DNA of 64,000 bases from Pyrrhosoma nymphula. Taxonomy: Eukaryota > Arthropoda > Insecta > Odonata > Coenagrionidae. Positions 48,391 through 60,469 of the stretch are shown in pieces. A program made the position numbers and the translations under genes. Within the stretch, counting starts at the first letter, position 1. The number at the start of each line of letters is the position of its first letter. The stretch is taken from contig OY754332.1 of assembly GCA_963573305.1 (NCBI GenBank), positions 137,633,977 to 137,697,976 on the forward strand, read 5' to 3'. Below the pieces are notes generated by a model. The model did not search any database, had not been told where the DNA came from, and saw nothing but the letters and a program-made list of their open reading frames with translations.

Positions 48391-48869
48391 TGATTATCCA
48401 GGGAGGTCATCACTATGACGGTCCGCGTCATAACTATATCGGGTTAGCTGAATGATGTGGTAACATATTGGTTTCCTCAAAAGTGTATTTAAACTTACCA
48501 CCGCTTAAAAGGTAACACGTCTCCCAGCAGTAGCTTCATAGGTCTACCCTGAGGAGTATCGCCCGTCTGCACCCTACCCTTCGATCTGGCTGGTATTGGT
48601 GGCCGTAACAGGAGCAAATTATCACTGCTCCAGCCAGTCAAGTTATTGGGGTCATAGGAGCGCGCAAGCTCTTCTACCACGTGAAGATTTTACTGCACGG
48701 GGAGGGAGTTAACACGACAGAAATAAGGAAATTACCATACAGGTGGAATAATTGCGCTTAAGTTATGGGACCATTCAAAGGAACATGACAACGCATCGTG
48801 ATGCTGTCGCACTTTAGCGTTCACCGTTTCGCTCAACTGGTGCCACTTCGAGCTTCATTGCTATTATGT
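48391..48869. other. No feature recognised
   Basis: Ordinary composition. The frame at 48495-48680 on the minus strand shows no family resemblance. Confidence 0.4.
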
Positions 48870-48925
48870 AATGTTACATCTACGGAGTATCGTGCAAGCC
48901 ACCACCAGGGTGTGTGGCACGGGGA
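48870..48925 (-). repeat. LINE 3'-terminal hairpin fragment
   Basis: On the minus strand, CGTGCCACACACCCTGGTGG, then TGGCTTGCACG, then ATACTCCGTAGATGTAACA. It has the shape of the LINE 3' ends at 35568 and 43525: GCCAC pairs with GTGGC, and the outer arm GTGC pairs with GCAC. The upstream part does not align with those UTRs, so it is another subfamily or a very short truncated insertion. Confidence 0.6.
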
Positions 48926-48929
48926 ACGG

Positions 48930-51715
48930 GTGGCAACGTTGAACTAGGAACGGATTATACTTCGGTTGCAAGACACCAAATGCAGCACGAGATATCAACA
49001 TGGAAAAATATTTAGAAGTATTCGCAAAATGTGAGGTTAATAAATACATCATAATCTTTCTCAAACTTTTTCCTACACGCTCTCCTCCTAAGACCGAGTG
49101 GTAAACTAATATTTTTTACGCAAAGGGTAAATAGGTCAGTCCATGGCCTACGTAAGTAAATGATAATCGAGCATAAAAATCACAAAAATTAGAGCCTAAA
49201 ACGCTTCATGAACGCTTATATCATTTGGATTAAAGCATTGGAATTGAGTAATTAAAAAGAAATGAAATTAACAACCTACAGGATTGGACGCAACCCACCG
49301 CTAAAAATTAATATTTTAAAATAGAGGAATATGATGCTATGGACTAGCTAAGCATATTAATGGAAAAGCTAAAACATGAAGTACTGGATTAACGCTCATA
49401 ATTAAATTAATGCTAACAACTGGCCAACTCGCGCTTCCCATGTTGAAAAATCAGCAAATCACCTGAATCTTCAACTGATGAGTACATTTCATGATACGAG
49501 TCAAACCAGCAATGGAAGGGTCACAGGTCTAAGAGTTTAAAATCACTTAGGCCTTGTTTTAAAATGCCTGGTTAACGTTAACCGCAACATTTCGTGGCCT
49601 TTTCGTAAACTTGATGTTAACTGAGAGTTCGGGGTATGTCATTTACATCTGACTGTCGGATAGTAGACGTGAACTTTATCGACGGGAGATTGCATTAACT
49701 TCGGTGTTCATACGGTGAAAATATTTAACAAGAGATTATAAGACCAGGCCAAAATGAACGAAATTATTTCATCCAAAAAGATTAATTATGCCACCTTAAG
49801 ACAAGAGAAAATAACCCAACGCATTAACTGACAACAATATTCATGCGAACGAGTAGGCAGCAGTAAAACGCAAGAAAGCACAACGAAAGAGACGTGAGAA
49901 TAAGTCCTAAGTACACCTCATTTCGAGTAACTGCAGGAGGATGAAAGAGCTACAAAAATTATTTCACCTGATGAAAAATGGTAACATTTACCAATGGAAG
50001 AAAAAGCTGGGAACTGTAATGAAAAAGGAAAATGTTAAAGCTATTACATTTGCATAGGCTACGGCAATATATCTGATGGTCAGTAAAATTTAAATGGCAA
50101 ATACAAACATCCGAGATCTAGGGCAACTACATACGCTGGATTCGAACCAAGCTTTAGGACCGGTATACGGGAATGTAACCATTCCGCAGCCTAAGCCATG
50201 GACGGCAACGCATTACCACTCAAGTAACATAACTCCGTCGTCTTCCCTAAGCGCAGCATGCTTGGTCTTTATCGACTAATTCAACGCAGAAAGATAATTT
50301 TACACAGCTGCGCACGCTTTCTTCTTGAAAACCAAGCCTCCAGGTGAACTGTTTCGCGTTTATTTTAAGGTTCGGAATAGCTACGAATGCACCTTTCATT
50401 GATTCCTGCAACGATTCATACAAAACTATTTTTAAATAATCAAATGAATTTTCGGTCGAAGAGTTCTAAGGATCACGAAATGAACTTATTAACGAACGCT
50501 ATTCCCACGTCCACGCAAAGGTCTATTTCATTCCTACTCTCGAAAATTAGACCATAAATTGGCAGCATTACTAAATTCAAACCAAGGAGTTTTGCGAAAG
50601 AAGTTTGCTGTTAACTAATCATGTTCTTACGCCTTTCGTGACCGTTCTTCACAAACTACATGACAGTATGTGGCTCTTAACTGCGTGCGCTGGCATATAA
50701 AATGCTACCTCGCGTAAAATTTAACCAAAAATTTATACGGAAGGGAGTTAAAAACTCAGTTAACCATAAAAAGTTCACTAAATTACACCGCAGGATTTAA
50801 TGGTCCATTTACTTAAAAAACGGACAACAAATTCACATTAAACCCAGTTCATGATATACCATAGCTAACGTGAAAGAGGCTATAGCGCCTTCTCCTACCT
50901 TCCTACCTACCCTGCAGTGACTCATGAGTCAGCAAATGTTTTATCGTCAGCGAGGAAAACAACATTACAACCACGAAATTAATTACTAATACTAATTTCT
51001 ACACATGAATTATCAATAAATTTTAGAAAAAATTACTACTACCGAAGTGTGGACTAGAATGAAGAACCCGAGCCAAGAAATTGAAGAAAAGACCACACTG
51101 GTGTAGTCAACCTGGACATCATTGTTGATAGTTCACCGATCAGCATCGTCCACCGGCATTTCATGTCGTAATTTCGTTTTTCATCGCTCGAAACTCACCA
51201 CCGACGCTCTGACAAAGCTCGAACGAATGAACCTAGACGGCAGGTGATTCACTGCTCCCGGGACAGCGAATCGCTTTGACGAGCTAAAGGAAGTGCAAGG
51301 GAATAGTGCCCGCGAATAGCGAAGACTGAACGGTAAAGAATAAGCATCTACAACATGGGAGATGGCGGCGGAAATAGAGTTAGGGAGAAAATAAGATATA
51401 TTTTTCATGGATTAGAACAGCCACAATGAACTATTAAAACCCTCATTTATTTTAGTGTAGGAGCTCAACAAAACATATTGAGATTAAATATAAATTTAGG
51501 TAAATGGAGAAATTATGAAATCCGGATATGACGAGTTAGACGTTACACTGCGTCCACTTCAATAAACTGATAGAAATAAACGTCATCAGTGAAAAGTTAT
51601 TCAGGCGCGAGTCCGAAATGAATAGCATGAAACGGATACACGCATATTACGTAAAACTATAAAAATTTCTGCCAGTTAAGGCATGTTTAAATGTCAGAGG
51701 AATGTCCCATGGATT
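48930..51715. other. Anonymous AT-rich sequence
   Basis: Contains one SINE-like unit (50132-50200, listed separately) and a perfect 14-bp palindrome TGACTCATGAGTCA near 50920. No coding recognised. Confidence 0.4.
50132..50200 (-). repeat. tRNA-like SINE head with intact B box
   Basis: On the minus strand, GGTTCGAATCC (50138-50148) matches the pol III B-box consensus exactly. Upstream, ATGGCTTAGGCTGCGGAATGG may be a decayed A box. No full cloverleaf. The best-preserved B box among the SINE-like units in the window. Confidence 0.5.
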
Positions 51716-51719
51716 AATT

Positions 51720-53460
51720 TACTGGCGTGGGTTCCAAGCTCCTTACACGATCCCTTCCTTCATCTGAGCACAAACCCTATATCTCTTCAATGCCACACTC
51801 CAAATTAAAATTTTCGCCTACCTTTCCTTTACATTCCAGCACAAGGTCCCCGACATCAGCTCCGTACTTTTTTCAACGCTTCTTTCGCTAGAGCGATTCT
51901 TTAAGTATCTTCACCAGTTTTTCCAAATTGATTCTGACGAGCGCCTCTTCGAAATCAATGACAAGCAAAAACGTCCTGCTTAACTAGGTTTCTTTTTATA
52001 AGTGTTCTCATCACCGCCTTCGTATTCCAAGTTGCGTTCCCTTCCCAAATCCAAAGTGGTAATCGCCTAACTGGTAATTTGCCCGTCTCAATTGTTTTAT
52101 TAATGCTTCTAATTAAAACTTTTTCCGCGTGTGAAATTTGACCTTTTCTATACTCTTCGCACACTGAGACTTTCTTCTTTATTGGGATAGGAATTAAACT
52201 GTTATTATTTAGTCCTCTGGCCATATACCCTCCTCGTATATCCTAGGAATTAGTTCAAAAATCGTTTCCCGTTATTACCACAATTTTTCTGTAACTCTGA
52301 AGGTATGTTATTTACATTCACAGATTTTCTTGCATTCATCTCTCGTAATGCCTTCTATTTTTAACATGATGATGAGCGAAGTAATTATGCGGAATTTCCC
52401 CTTCCCCGTATCCTACTCCTTCAACCCGTCCTCCATATCCCAATCCTATAAATTAGAAGTCTCTTAAATTTGTACTTGCATTATAACTCTGATGATGAAC
52501 ATCGAGATAGGTCAGTGAATTAAACAGTATGGACTATTCCCAAGAAGTTAATTCATTCGCTGCCGAGTACCACCCTTTTCCTCACATTGTTCTCTCCACC
52601 AGACTTCCTTAGCCATTTGTCATTGCTTATTCGCCGGAGTTTATTATTTAATTCCTTATATCTCCTCCATCCTATTTCAGTGTTGAAGTTTTTCCAATTT
52701 CCCCTCTATTTTTCTATATATTTCTTCTGTGAACCATTGCTTTTTAATTCTCGTTTCCACTGATCCTATTATTTTCTCCACCGCGCTTACTTTTCCTATT
52801 TTTATACTCTCATATCTATCCTTGAATGTTCCCTTTTCATTTCCCCCACCCACACTCTTGTCTACCAACTACCGGCATTACCTCCTTTTCATTACTATCA
52901 ATGCTTCCACTTCTCTTCATCCTCCTACTTTTACAAAACCTTTAAAAACTAATATCACATTTCATTAGCACTAAATTAGGACTGCATCCTCCCCCGGAAA
53001 GCTGTGAGAGTTTTTAGCATTCTTCCTACACCTGTGCCTCGCCATGATACAATCAATTTGATATCTATCTGTGCCCCTCCGAATTCTCCATTTGTACCAA
53101 CGGTCGAGGCGATGCTTTTACTTAAACTAGTACATTCCAATCACCCATCACTATCAGTTTTTTCTTGCCGGGGACTTCTCTAAGTACCTCTCTTTTAGTT
53201 GATCGTACACGCCATCCACCTCTTCCTACCTATGGTTACCAGTGGACATGTTTACCCGGACCACAACAAAATTTGTCGGGTTGGCTTTCATTTCAATAAC
53301 TAGTATCCTGTCACTCACCTCTTCAATGCTTATTACTCTCTTTCCCAATACTGCATCCCATGCCATAGCTACCCCACGTCGACTCTCTTCTCCCTAACTC
53401 TAAATTCCGCTATTACTATCGCTCCAGTCGTGTTCGCTACGCCTCCATCTCACTTCGAAC
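51720..53460 (-). pseudogene. RTE-type LINE, endonuclease to reverse transcriptase, internal deletion
   Basis: Minus strand, 5' to 3': EVRWRRSEHDW (about 53440); a GVAMAWDAVLGKRVISIEEV-like stretch and SDRILVIEMKANPTKFVVV (53390-53260); IVMGDWNVLV and TVGTNGEFGGAQ (about 53150-53080), all endonuclease. Linker: IKKQWFTEEIYRKIEGKLEK. Reverse transcriptase start: ALREMNARKSVNVNN, ELIPRIYEEGIWPED, LIPIPIKKKVSVCEEYRKG, ISHAEKVLIRSINK, KAVMRTLIKRNL, DVFACH. After domain A (IDFEEALVRI, with key Asp region altered) it jumps to a tail-like KEALKKVRS; domains B-C are missing. Many frameshifts. The endonuclease N-terminus is absent. Confidence 0.8.
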
Positions 53461-53869
53461 GTCCCCAAAACGACATGAAACATGGCCTAGGGGGCCGAGA
53501 GCGGAAGTTGCCAGGATTCAATACTTTACTATATAATTCGATATTCAGGGAAATAGATACATGAGTAAGCTTCCAATAGCCATTCCAACGATATTTTTAA
53601 AGTGACACTGTCACGTGAACTACATTTCGACCGATCTGGCATGGGTGGTCCTACCACGAGCAATCATGATTTCTTCCGCCAGTCCAGCACTAGAGGTCAC
53701 TGGCACGCGCAAGACCTCCCACCGCGTAAACACTGGAGTCCAATCGAAGGGACAGTCTAAATAGTTTCCTTCAGAATAAACTCTATCAGAAGAAGAGTCT
53801 ACCAACAGCCAACAACACAAGCTTGGAAGTCAGGAAGCACCTCATTAAAATATATTTTTGAAGCATTCT
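53461..53869. other. No feature recognised
   Basis: Ordinary composition between two LINE remnants. The frame 53620-53820 on the minus strand has no recognisable product. Confidence 0.35.
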
Positions 53870-54280
53870 TCTATATGGAAGTGCACTTGAGCAATAACAG
53901 CTGTAGAGCAGAGAGGATTGGAAACAATGGCAATTTGATGTTATCGAAGAACGATGAAGAACAAATGTATAGAGATAATCATCAATGAAGAAGCTTTAAA
54001 AGGAATTGGGAAAGAAAAAATCCATAGTGAAAATTCAGAGAAGAAAAAGAAGACAAACTTACTGCACATATTTTACGACAAAAGAGCCCCTTGATAACAA
54101 TGTAGAGAGAAGGAATGAATGGGAATAATCATCATAAGAGACCAAGGATAGAATACATGAGGATATTTATGAAGGATGTCAAAGTGAAGACTTAAGTAGG
54201 AATGAAACAGCTGAGATGAGATTGGAGTGGAGAGCTGCAGCATACCAATCTTCGGATTGATGACTTCTGATGATGATACT
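53870..54280 (+). pseudogene. LINE ORF2 C-terminal fragment
   Basis: Across frames it reads NEEALKGIGKEK, VKIQRRKRRQTYCTYF, and LSRNETAEMRLEWRAAAYQS at the end. This is the order seen after the reverse transcriptase in RTE/jockey-type proteins: NEE-LRRIG, a basic KRR stretch, and a closing EWR motif. The endings differ from the RTE copies elsewhere here, so it belongs to another family. Several frameshifts and stops; 5'-truncated. Confidence 0.5.
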
Positions 54281-54349
54281 CAAGAATGAAGAGTCTCTTC
54301 GATTCTTGGGCACATTATTTCCAGACGTGGGATCCAACACCTTTATGAA

Positions 54350-54720
54350 GGACTCTCGAAAAGTGGATGTACGGGGAAGGAGTGAAGCGGCGACGGGCCA
54401 CCAGAGTGCGAGAGGGCGGAGGAGAGAGGTTCGCTGTTCTCGGCGGAGGGTGGGGAGCGGGAGGGAGAGCGGGGAGGGAGAGCGGGGAGGGAGAGCGGGG
54501 AGGGAGAGCGGGGAGGGAGAGCGGGGAGCGGTGCCGCTCCCTGCCGAGGCGCCCGCCCGAGTGAGAGAAAGGGACACCCCTCGGGCCGCGGGAATGGAAC
54601 GGGCCGTGCAATCGGTGAAGCCACACCTGTCGCGCCCACCGCCGCCCACAGCCAAGATAGCCCGAGTACTTATCACCCGAGCAAAGGAAGGGATGGAAGG
54701 ATACGTATTGGGGCAACTCG
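54350..54720. promoter_or_regulatory. GC-rich island with a purine minisatellite
   Basis: GC-rich and CpG-containing; overlapping low-complexity frames on both strands. The core is the tandem repeat at 54461-54525. A promoter role is possible but not supported by any adjacent recognised exon. Confidence 0.35.
54461..54525 (+). repeat. 13-bp tandem repeat, five perfect units
   Basis: The unit GAGGGAGAGCGGG is repeated five times without a change, then begins a sixth partial copy (GAGCGG). The G-run spacing on one strand would allow G-quadruplex formation. Confidence 0.95.
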
Positions 54721-57700
54721 CTGTGCCGATCCCGTGATTGTACTTGCCATCGTGAAAGCTCGTGGCAGCTGTGCAGCAGACGACTGATTTACATTTTTTT
54801 AAACACAAAGAGAATCAGCTTATATCGACAAAATTTATACTTTCCAGTTGCACCCATGTTAAGGATGTTTCATTGAGTCATGGTAAAGTGACGATTCCAA
54901 ATGGGGCTTCAAGTTGTATTCAGCATCGCGGTGAGTTCAAACTTTCAACCACTACTAAGTATGCCCGAGGTTTACCTTTCTCTAGATTAATTCTGCCTGG
55001 AATAATGCCACTCGGGGATAAAACGACAACGTCAATGCTCGTTTAAGGGAAGCTCACGACGAACTCACTATGAAAAATGAATGAATAAAGCCGAAATACA
55101 TTTTTAACTTGCATATGATTATTCAAAAATGACGCTAGCAGGCTAACATTCAGGCATTTTTACGAGTGAAACTCTCTTCAAAGGAAATCAATATTTTTTC
55201 CGACAACAGCCCAAGACTAATCTCGTGGCAGATGCGCAGTGGGCGATATTGGGACTGAAAGGGTTAATTTCCGAAGAACCGGTCGTTGCTGGTGCATGGG
55301 TGGTAGTTTTGTACCATTGTTTACTTTTGAATACTCTGCGAGCTAGGAGTCTAGCACTCTGACTACATAGCTGTGAGATTACTTTAAAATAATACAGACC
55401 CCGTGGGTTTCAGGGTGATGTATAAGAACATTATTTCAACTCGGCACTATATATCTCTAGAGCTAAAGAAAGCTAAATTAAAAGAAAGATAAATTTCCAA
55501 ACCAATAGACAGAAACATTCCTTAGTCCTATGCACCATTAGTAGCAAAAACAAAAAAAAATTGTAGACATTAGGACACTCCGTGTACGTACAATCCACTT
55601 TCGCCCTTTCCTTCTTGCAATTCCTTTTTGCTCTTCCCTCCCTATTTCCGTTCAACATGCGACAGCGGCGGCGCACAGGGCAATGAATACAAGTAGATAC
55701 GATATGGCAGACTCTGAAAGGTAAAGACTTTTTCACTCGTACTCTAAACCTTCCCCTACGTCCCTTCCCAAGACCACTTCCACAAGAGTGACTCCAATGC
55801 GTAAACGATTCGTCTGCCAATAGGTTTGGCGGGACTCGACGAAATCTGGAAGCGGAGGGCGACCTTCACCTCTACGGCAAACGCGAAAGATGCGGTGGGA
55901 GGACGTGAAGGTAGTAAATCGCTCATCAAGGGGGAGAGGCGGGAGTCGAAAAATATTACAAGACATAATATGCACATATATTATATTCACATGTATATAA
56001 ATATACTCTGCAAGAGTATAAACACACATATTTGTGCATATATATTTCATTTATACACGGGATCACTAAAAGAGTTCGCTTGTTCTGAAAACAAATATGC
56101 TTTCACTTCCCCGGCCGGTTTCTCCACCCGTCTTAAACGAAGAGACCATCGCTCACATCCCTCCATGCATCCCTTTTTCGACACTTGAATCAGGTACTTA
56201 TTAACGATTGAGAGTTTTTTTATCATCAGCCTGCATAAAGAGGATACACGGCACGCAACCGAACCATCCGGAGTGGTCCCTAGCGAGGGAGAACCAATAA
56301 TGCATATTCTCCACTCATATACACACACCTCCTCCACACATACCCATACACCTATTTCACACATCCTAACGACAAGGAAAAGTTCACGAGACCGCTATTC
56401 ACTGACCATTAGAGCAAAAGTTTAGATGGCCGTGCTTGAGCACTAAAAAGAGCGCTGACACAACTCCTTGCGAACGTTAGCAAACGCAGAAGATCGCTCT
56501 CATTCTTCTCTCTTGCCGTTCATTGGCCAATCTCAGAGATGATGGAGTTTTTAAGCTAACGAATCACAAGGTAACCATATATACTAACGCCACTCGCGAC
56601 GAGAAAGTGAAGTGACAAAGAAAAGACAAGCTATTTAAGATGTTGTCGTTTTACACCGAGCTATTTCGCGGGCTACCACATCTATACGACAAAATTGATC
56701 GACATTTTTAAAAATGGAACCATTCTAGGGAATTGGACATCGTAGAAAGAAAAATACAATTGTTCAACTTGAGGCAAGAAAGAAGTATTCCCATCGGTTT
56801 TCACTCCACACAAGCCTGAGCTAAGGGCTTCTGATTGATGGAAAATCCATTTCTCCATGCAAAGGGATTCAAAAATAGTGGAAGGAGTTCTAAGATCCGA
56901 AAGTTTTTCAGGCAACATTGCCTGTCGTTAATACCTGATACAAAACTGTCATATAGTTGAGAGATTTGTATTTCATGTAATTGAACAATATTCGATACTG
57001 ATGGCCGAGCGACGAGTTGCTATCGAGTTAGAGAATAGAACCACCTGTAAAAATTGTCGCGCCGACTTCCGGCAGCACTGAAGGGAGCGACTGAAACCAC
57101 TATTTGCCACAGCATGGAAAATTAAAAAGGCATTTCAAGCCACTTGATAGAGAACATCAATTAGTCGCACTTCTTTCCGTGAATATATAGCTCAAGGTGC
57201 GGCTAAAATGGTACTTCAGGAATTTTCATTGATGAATTTAGAACTGTGGAGCGTAGATTGGGAAATCAGGCCTGGGACAAGCGATTCAGAAATATATTTC
57301 TGGCTCAGCGCAGCACGCAAAAAACTTTCTTATGATTTTTTTCTGGAGTTTTGGCACGTGAGCAGAAAGAGGTATGCCATCACCTTCCCAAAGCGCGATG
57401 ATCACCAAGAAGTCCTGGGAGTTCCAAAAATTCATCAATTTTCTCTCAAGTATACAAATATTTTGGGTGTTATCTGTTAGGGTTACACATTCCATAACCC
57501 TTGGTCGATATAGCTGAACCTGCTAGCCACAAGACTTAGCGCATGAATATGGGGCAAAGGGTCCATCGTGAGAAAATCTAGAAAACGCGAAAGAACGTGG
57601 GGGAATAAGAACGCCGCTGTCAGTTATAAACCGCAACTTCCCACCACCATAAACATGAGTAGCCATTTACAGTGTGAAGCACAACGCTAACGCAGAATGA

Positions 57701-58628
57701 AAGGTGAATTTAGGTAACCAAATATTTCAGGATTATTCAATAAGACTTCTAATGCAATAGCATGATTGATGAATGGCTCTCAATAATTAGACACTTCCTT
57801 CCGAAACGGGAAATTTTTTTCACAAAACTCTAAGCTTGAAAAACAAGGAAGAAATTTGGCCACGAAGCCTCGAAACTGAAATCGTAGTGCAACGGCAGAC
57901 GGTCGTGTAAAATGATTTAACGGGACCATCACCTACCTGAGAGATAGTATCGTTTTCCCCGATCCTAACGGTTTACCCAAATTTTCATGATCTGAGTTTT
58001 ATAAATCACTCATTATTCTTGCTCCGACAATAACAGGATTTAACACTTCTGGCATGGAATCGAGTCCAAAGAAGAATTAGCCAACACTTTATCCGTTACC
58101 CATGCATTATCTCGTATCATCGTGATAAGACATGAAACTCCCAACAGCACAAGAGCTCCGTGGGCGCAAATAAAAGCTCATAATTCTCTAAGGGGTCATA
58201 AAAAGATGCCAAAAAGCCCAAGTACTGCGATGGCAGCTTCCAGCATTCTCGTTTTATTTGCGAGACTTCAAAATAAACGAAAGAAATTGATCTAAATCAC
58301 ACGGCTCGACGCGACGGAAAAAGAAACAATTCTACATCGAAAGTAGCAGAGATACCAATGAAATTTAATCACCATCGACAATTTCACCTAATAAATATCA
58401 GTTCGATGGGCAGTGCGGCCTATTACTCCCCCACACTCGGGACATTTTCTTCAAGACTTCCTACGTAAAAATATCAATCTATTTTCCAATAGTAAGGACG
58501 ATCCACTGTGACTGTGCGAGTCAAAATAAATACATAATTTCACCTTTTCGTTTCCATATCTTAAAAAAATGCCTTCGCTCATGACATATTTTAGCTGTTG
58601 GAAAGTAAAATTAATGAACAAAATTTCC

Positions 58629-58673
58629 ACTATAATTCCCCATGTTTCACCTATTCTTGCACTTGACACCACT
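58629..58673. repeat. 45-bp direct repeat, copy 1
   Basis: A sequence including CCCCATGTTTCAC and ATTCTTGCACTTGACACCAC recurs at 59039-59083 with about seven differences. The segment between carries GGTTTCGGCAACTCAGTGCC (59000) next to copy 2. Could be termini of a ~455-bp element or a local duplication. Confidence 0.75.
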
Positions 58674-59038
58674 TTTTTTAATTTTTCCAGTCATTGGAGA
58701 TGACTGCAGCGCCATTTCTACTGAATTATCACATTTAGACTTCAATTATCTTACAATTAGTTATATACTAATACCAAAAAAGAAGATCGGTAGGTGCCAA
58801 CATTTTATAGACATTTCATTTACTCGGATAATTAACTTCTTATAAACATTTTTTTTGAGTTGCAAAAATGGCAGTTGCATTAGATAGAAAAATATGAGAA
58901 AACGTTTCCGGCGTAACTTGGTGGAAATTTTTAATATGCATATTGAAAAATCACTTAGTAAATTCTACACTTTATTTACGAATAAACCGACCCAGGTTTC
59001 GGCAACTCAGTGCCATTTTCAAGGTGCAGATAGAAATA

Positions 59039-59083
59039 TACTACAACTCCCCATGCTTCACGCATTCTTGCACTTGACACCAC
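59039..59083. repeat. 45-bp direct repeat, copy 2
   Basis: Second copy of 58629-58673. It is preceded within 40 bp by CCTTGAAAATGGCACTGAG..GCCGAAACC on the minus strand, a layout (arm, short loop, arm, GAAAC) like the hammerhead-like motifs but without CTGATGA. Confidence 0.7.
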
Positions 59084-59639
59084 GTAATTTCAAGTTCAAT
59101 GAGTGAAAAAATATTGTGGAAAGGTAACATTTTGTTGTTCATTTCAAGCAAAGGGCACGTTTTTGTGCAAGTAGACAAAGTGAATAACAATAGAGTCACT
59201 AAACGGTGGAGCCACCAGAAATCCTTTTGAAACACTTCGCACACTTTCCCACCAATTCATATCATCCAAAATTCCCACTCTCTACCTCCCTCCATCTCAT
59301 CCTTCCCTCTCCATCAACCTCGTCTATTTGTCACCAGCCCTCAATATGTTCTACACGCACTTTTTCTGCTCTCTCCAAAATCTCCCATCAGCCGTATTTA
59401 CTCCCCGACCATCCCTGAACAACCTCATTAGTTTTCCTCACCACCCAGCTAGAGGTATAGAAGCACATCTCGTTTTTTGTTTAAATTGGCTTTCTCATTG
59501 CCCGACAGAGAAGGGCAAACGGTGAAAATAAAACAGCCGGTACAGACCCTCATATCCAATGCCGAGTTCGATCGATAGAAGGCATTGCTCCGTGCACGAC
59601 AGGTGGGCGTTTATAAATGAAGGCAAAGATGTTGCGTGC

Positions 59640-59900
59640 CTCGTAACAGCCGGGGCGAGGAGCACGCACGGCCACGGCGGTTGAACGTCCGTGCGGAGGG
59701 CGACTGGGCTTCGGGCGGGGGAGGGCGGCGGTCAGAGAGGGGCTGAGGGAGAAAACAGTGGAATGCTCGAGAAAATGAAATATCATATTAGAGGGTCATT
59801 GGCACCAAGGGGGGAGGTGGGGACGGGGGCCAGGGAGATGGTGAATCAGCGTGGCACCTTCGAGGGACGCGGGCTCTTAAGTCTGACGCCGGCGATTGGG
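59640..59900. promoter_or_regulatory. Small GC- and CpG-rich island
   Basis: CpG-rich words such as GGGGCGAGGAGCACGCACGG and GACGCCGGCGATTGGGGCG. No conserved protein in any frame. Candidate promoter only by composition. Confidence 0.3.
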
Positions 59901-60139
59901 GCGTTGTCGTACTGCCGCAGAACATCTCACGCAGCGCCTGTATGTTATGCAATTTGTAGGAATCGATGAGAATTCTTTAGGTGCAAGCTTTCGCGGCATT
60001 GTTCTGGTATAAGTGCAGGGTTTTCAGGGCTTACCGCTGCTTAGATTCAGGATTTTCTCGACGACGTGTTGAATGCGTTGCAGTAACCATCAATGTTTAA
60101 ATTCTGAAGAGACTGTCGAAAAGGGCCGCCTTTAAAGGT
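59901..60139. other. No feature recognised
   Basis: Ordinary composition; no gene or repeat boundary seen. Confidence 0.35.
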
Positions 60140-60466
60140 GGTCTCCGCTCTATCGTTTTTCGACCACCAGTCAGATCGTCGTTACGCTGTCTTGTAACGG
60201 AAAGCAGTCTTCTAAGTGTTGCTAGTTTGTATCCATCTTCAGGATTGAAATTCTGTCTTGTATATATATAAGGCAATTCTGTCTTATGTATAAGGCAATC
60301 CATACAGAAAGCTAAGGAACCAAATAATGCCAATAAAAAATATGGTGGATAAAACCCCGAAACCCCTTCGGCGCGGAGATTCCAAGGTACGGAAGGGACT
60401 TTTTCCGAAACAAGACAATGTAACGACACTCTTGACTGGTAGTCGAAAAACGACAGTTAGGAGACC
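60140..60466. repeat. Inverted repeat, ~71-bp arms, 185-bp spacer
   Basis: Arms 60140-60210 and 60396-60466 are reverse complements at roughly 80 percent. The best block is GACTGGT(G/A)GTCGAAAAACGA, next to GTAACGAC and GGAGACC. The spacer has a short TATATATATA run and GGCAATTCTGTC-like phrases. It may be the two ends of a small DNA element, or two opposed copies of one repeat. No target duplication was identified. Confidence 0.75.
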
Positions 60467-60469
60467 TGC

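Larger units (their letters stand above)
54725..59600. other. Anonymous sequence with low-complexity TA/CA patches
   Basis: 55960-56050 is rich in TATA/CATA words. The frame at 57208-57480 (plus) is open for 90 codons but resembles nothing known. 59210-59440 is pyrimidine-rich. A ~45-bp direct repeat (58629-58673 and 59039-59083) is listed separately. Confidence 0.4.

Noticed and set aside
50920..50934. TGACTCATGAGTCA palindrome as a regulatory double AP-1 site
   Set aside because: Short word, isolated, with no promoter or conserved gene nearby; expected by chance at low rate.
54461..54525. CRISPR-like array
   Set aside because: Units are directly adjacent, with no unique spacers; it is a minisatellite, and the window is eukaryotic.
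54179..54808. 209-codon minus-strand frame with SPLSLPALPPR repeats
   Set aside because: The repeats are the translation of the 13-bp minisatellite; no conserved sequence outside it.
57208..57480. 90-codon open frame as a small gene
   Set aside because: Reasonable length and balanced composition, but no homology that I recognise, no splice or promoter context, and frames of this length occur by chance.
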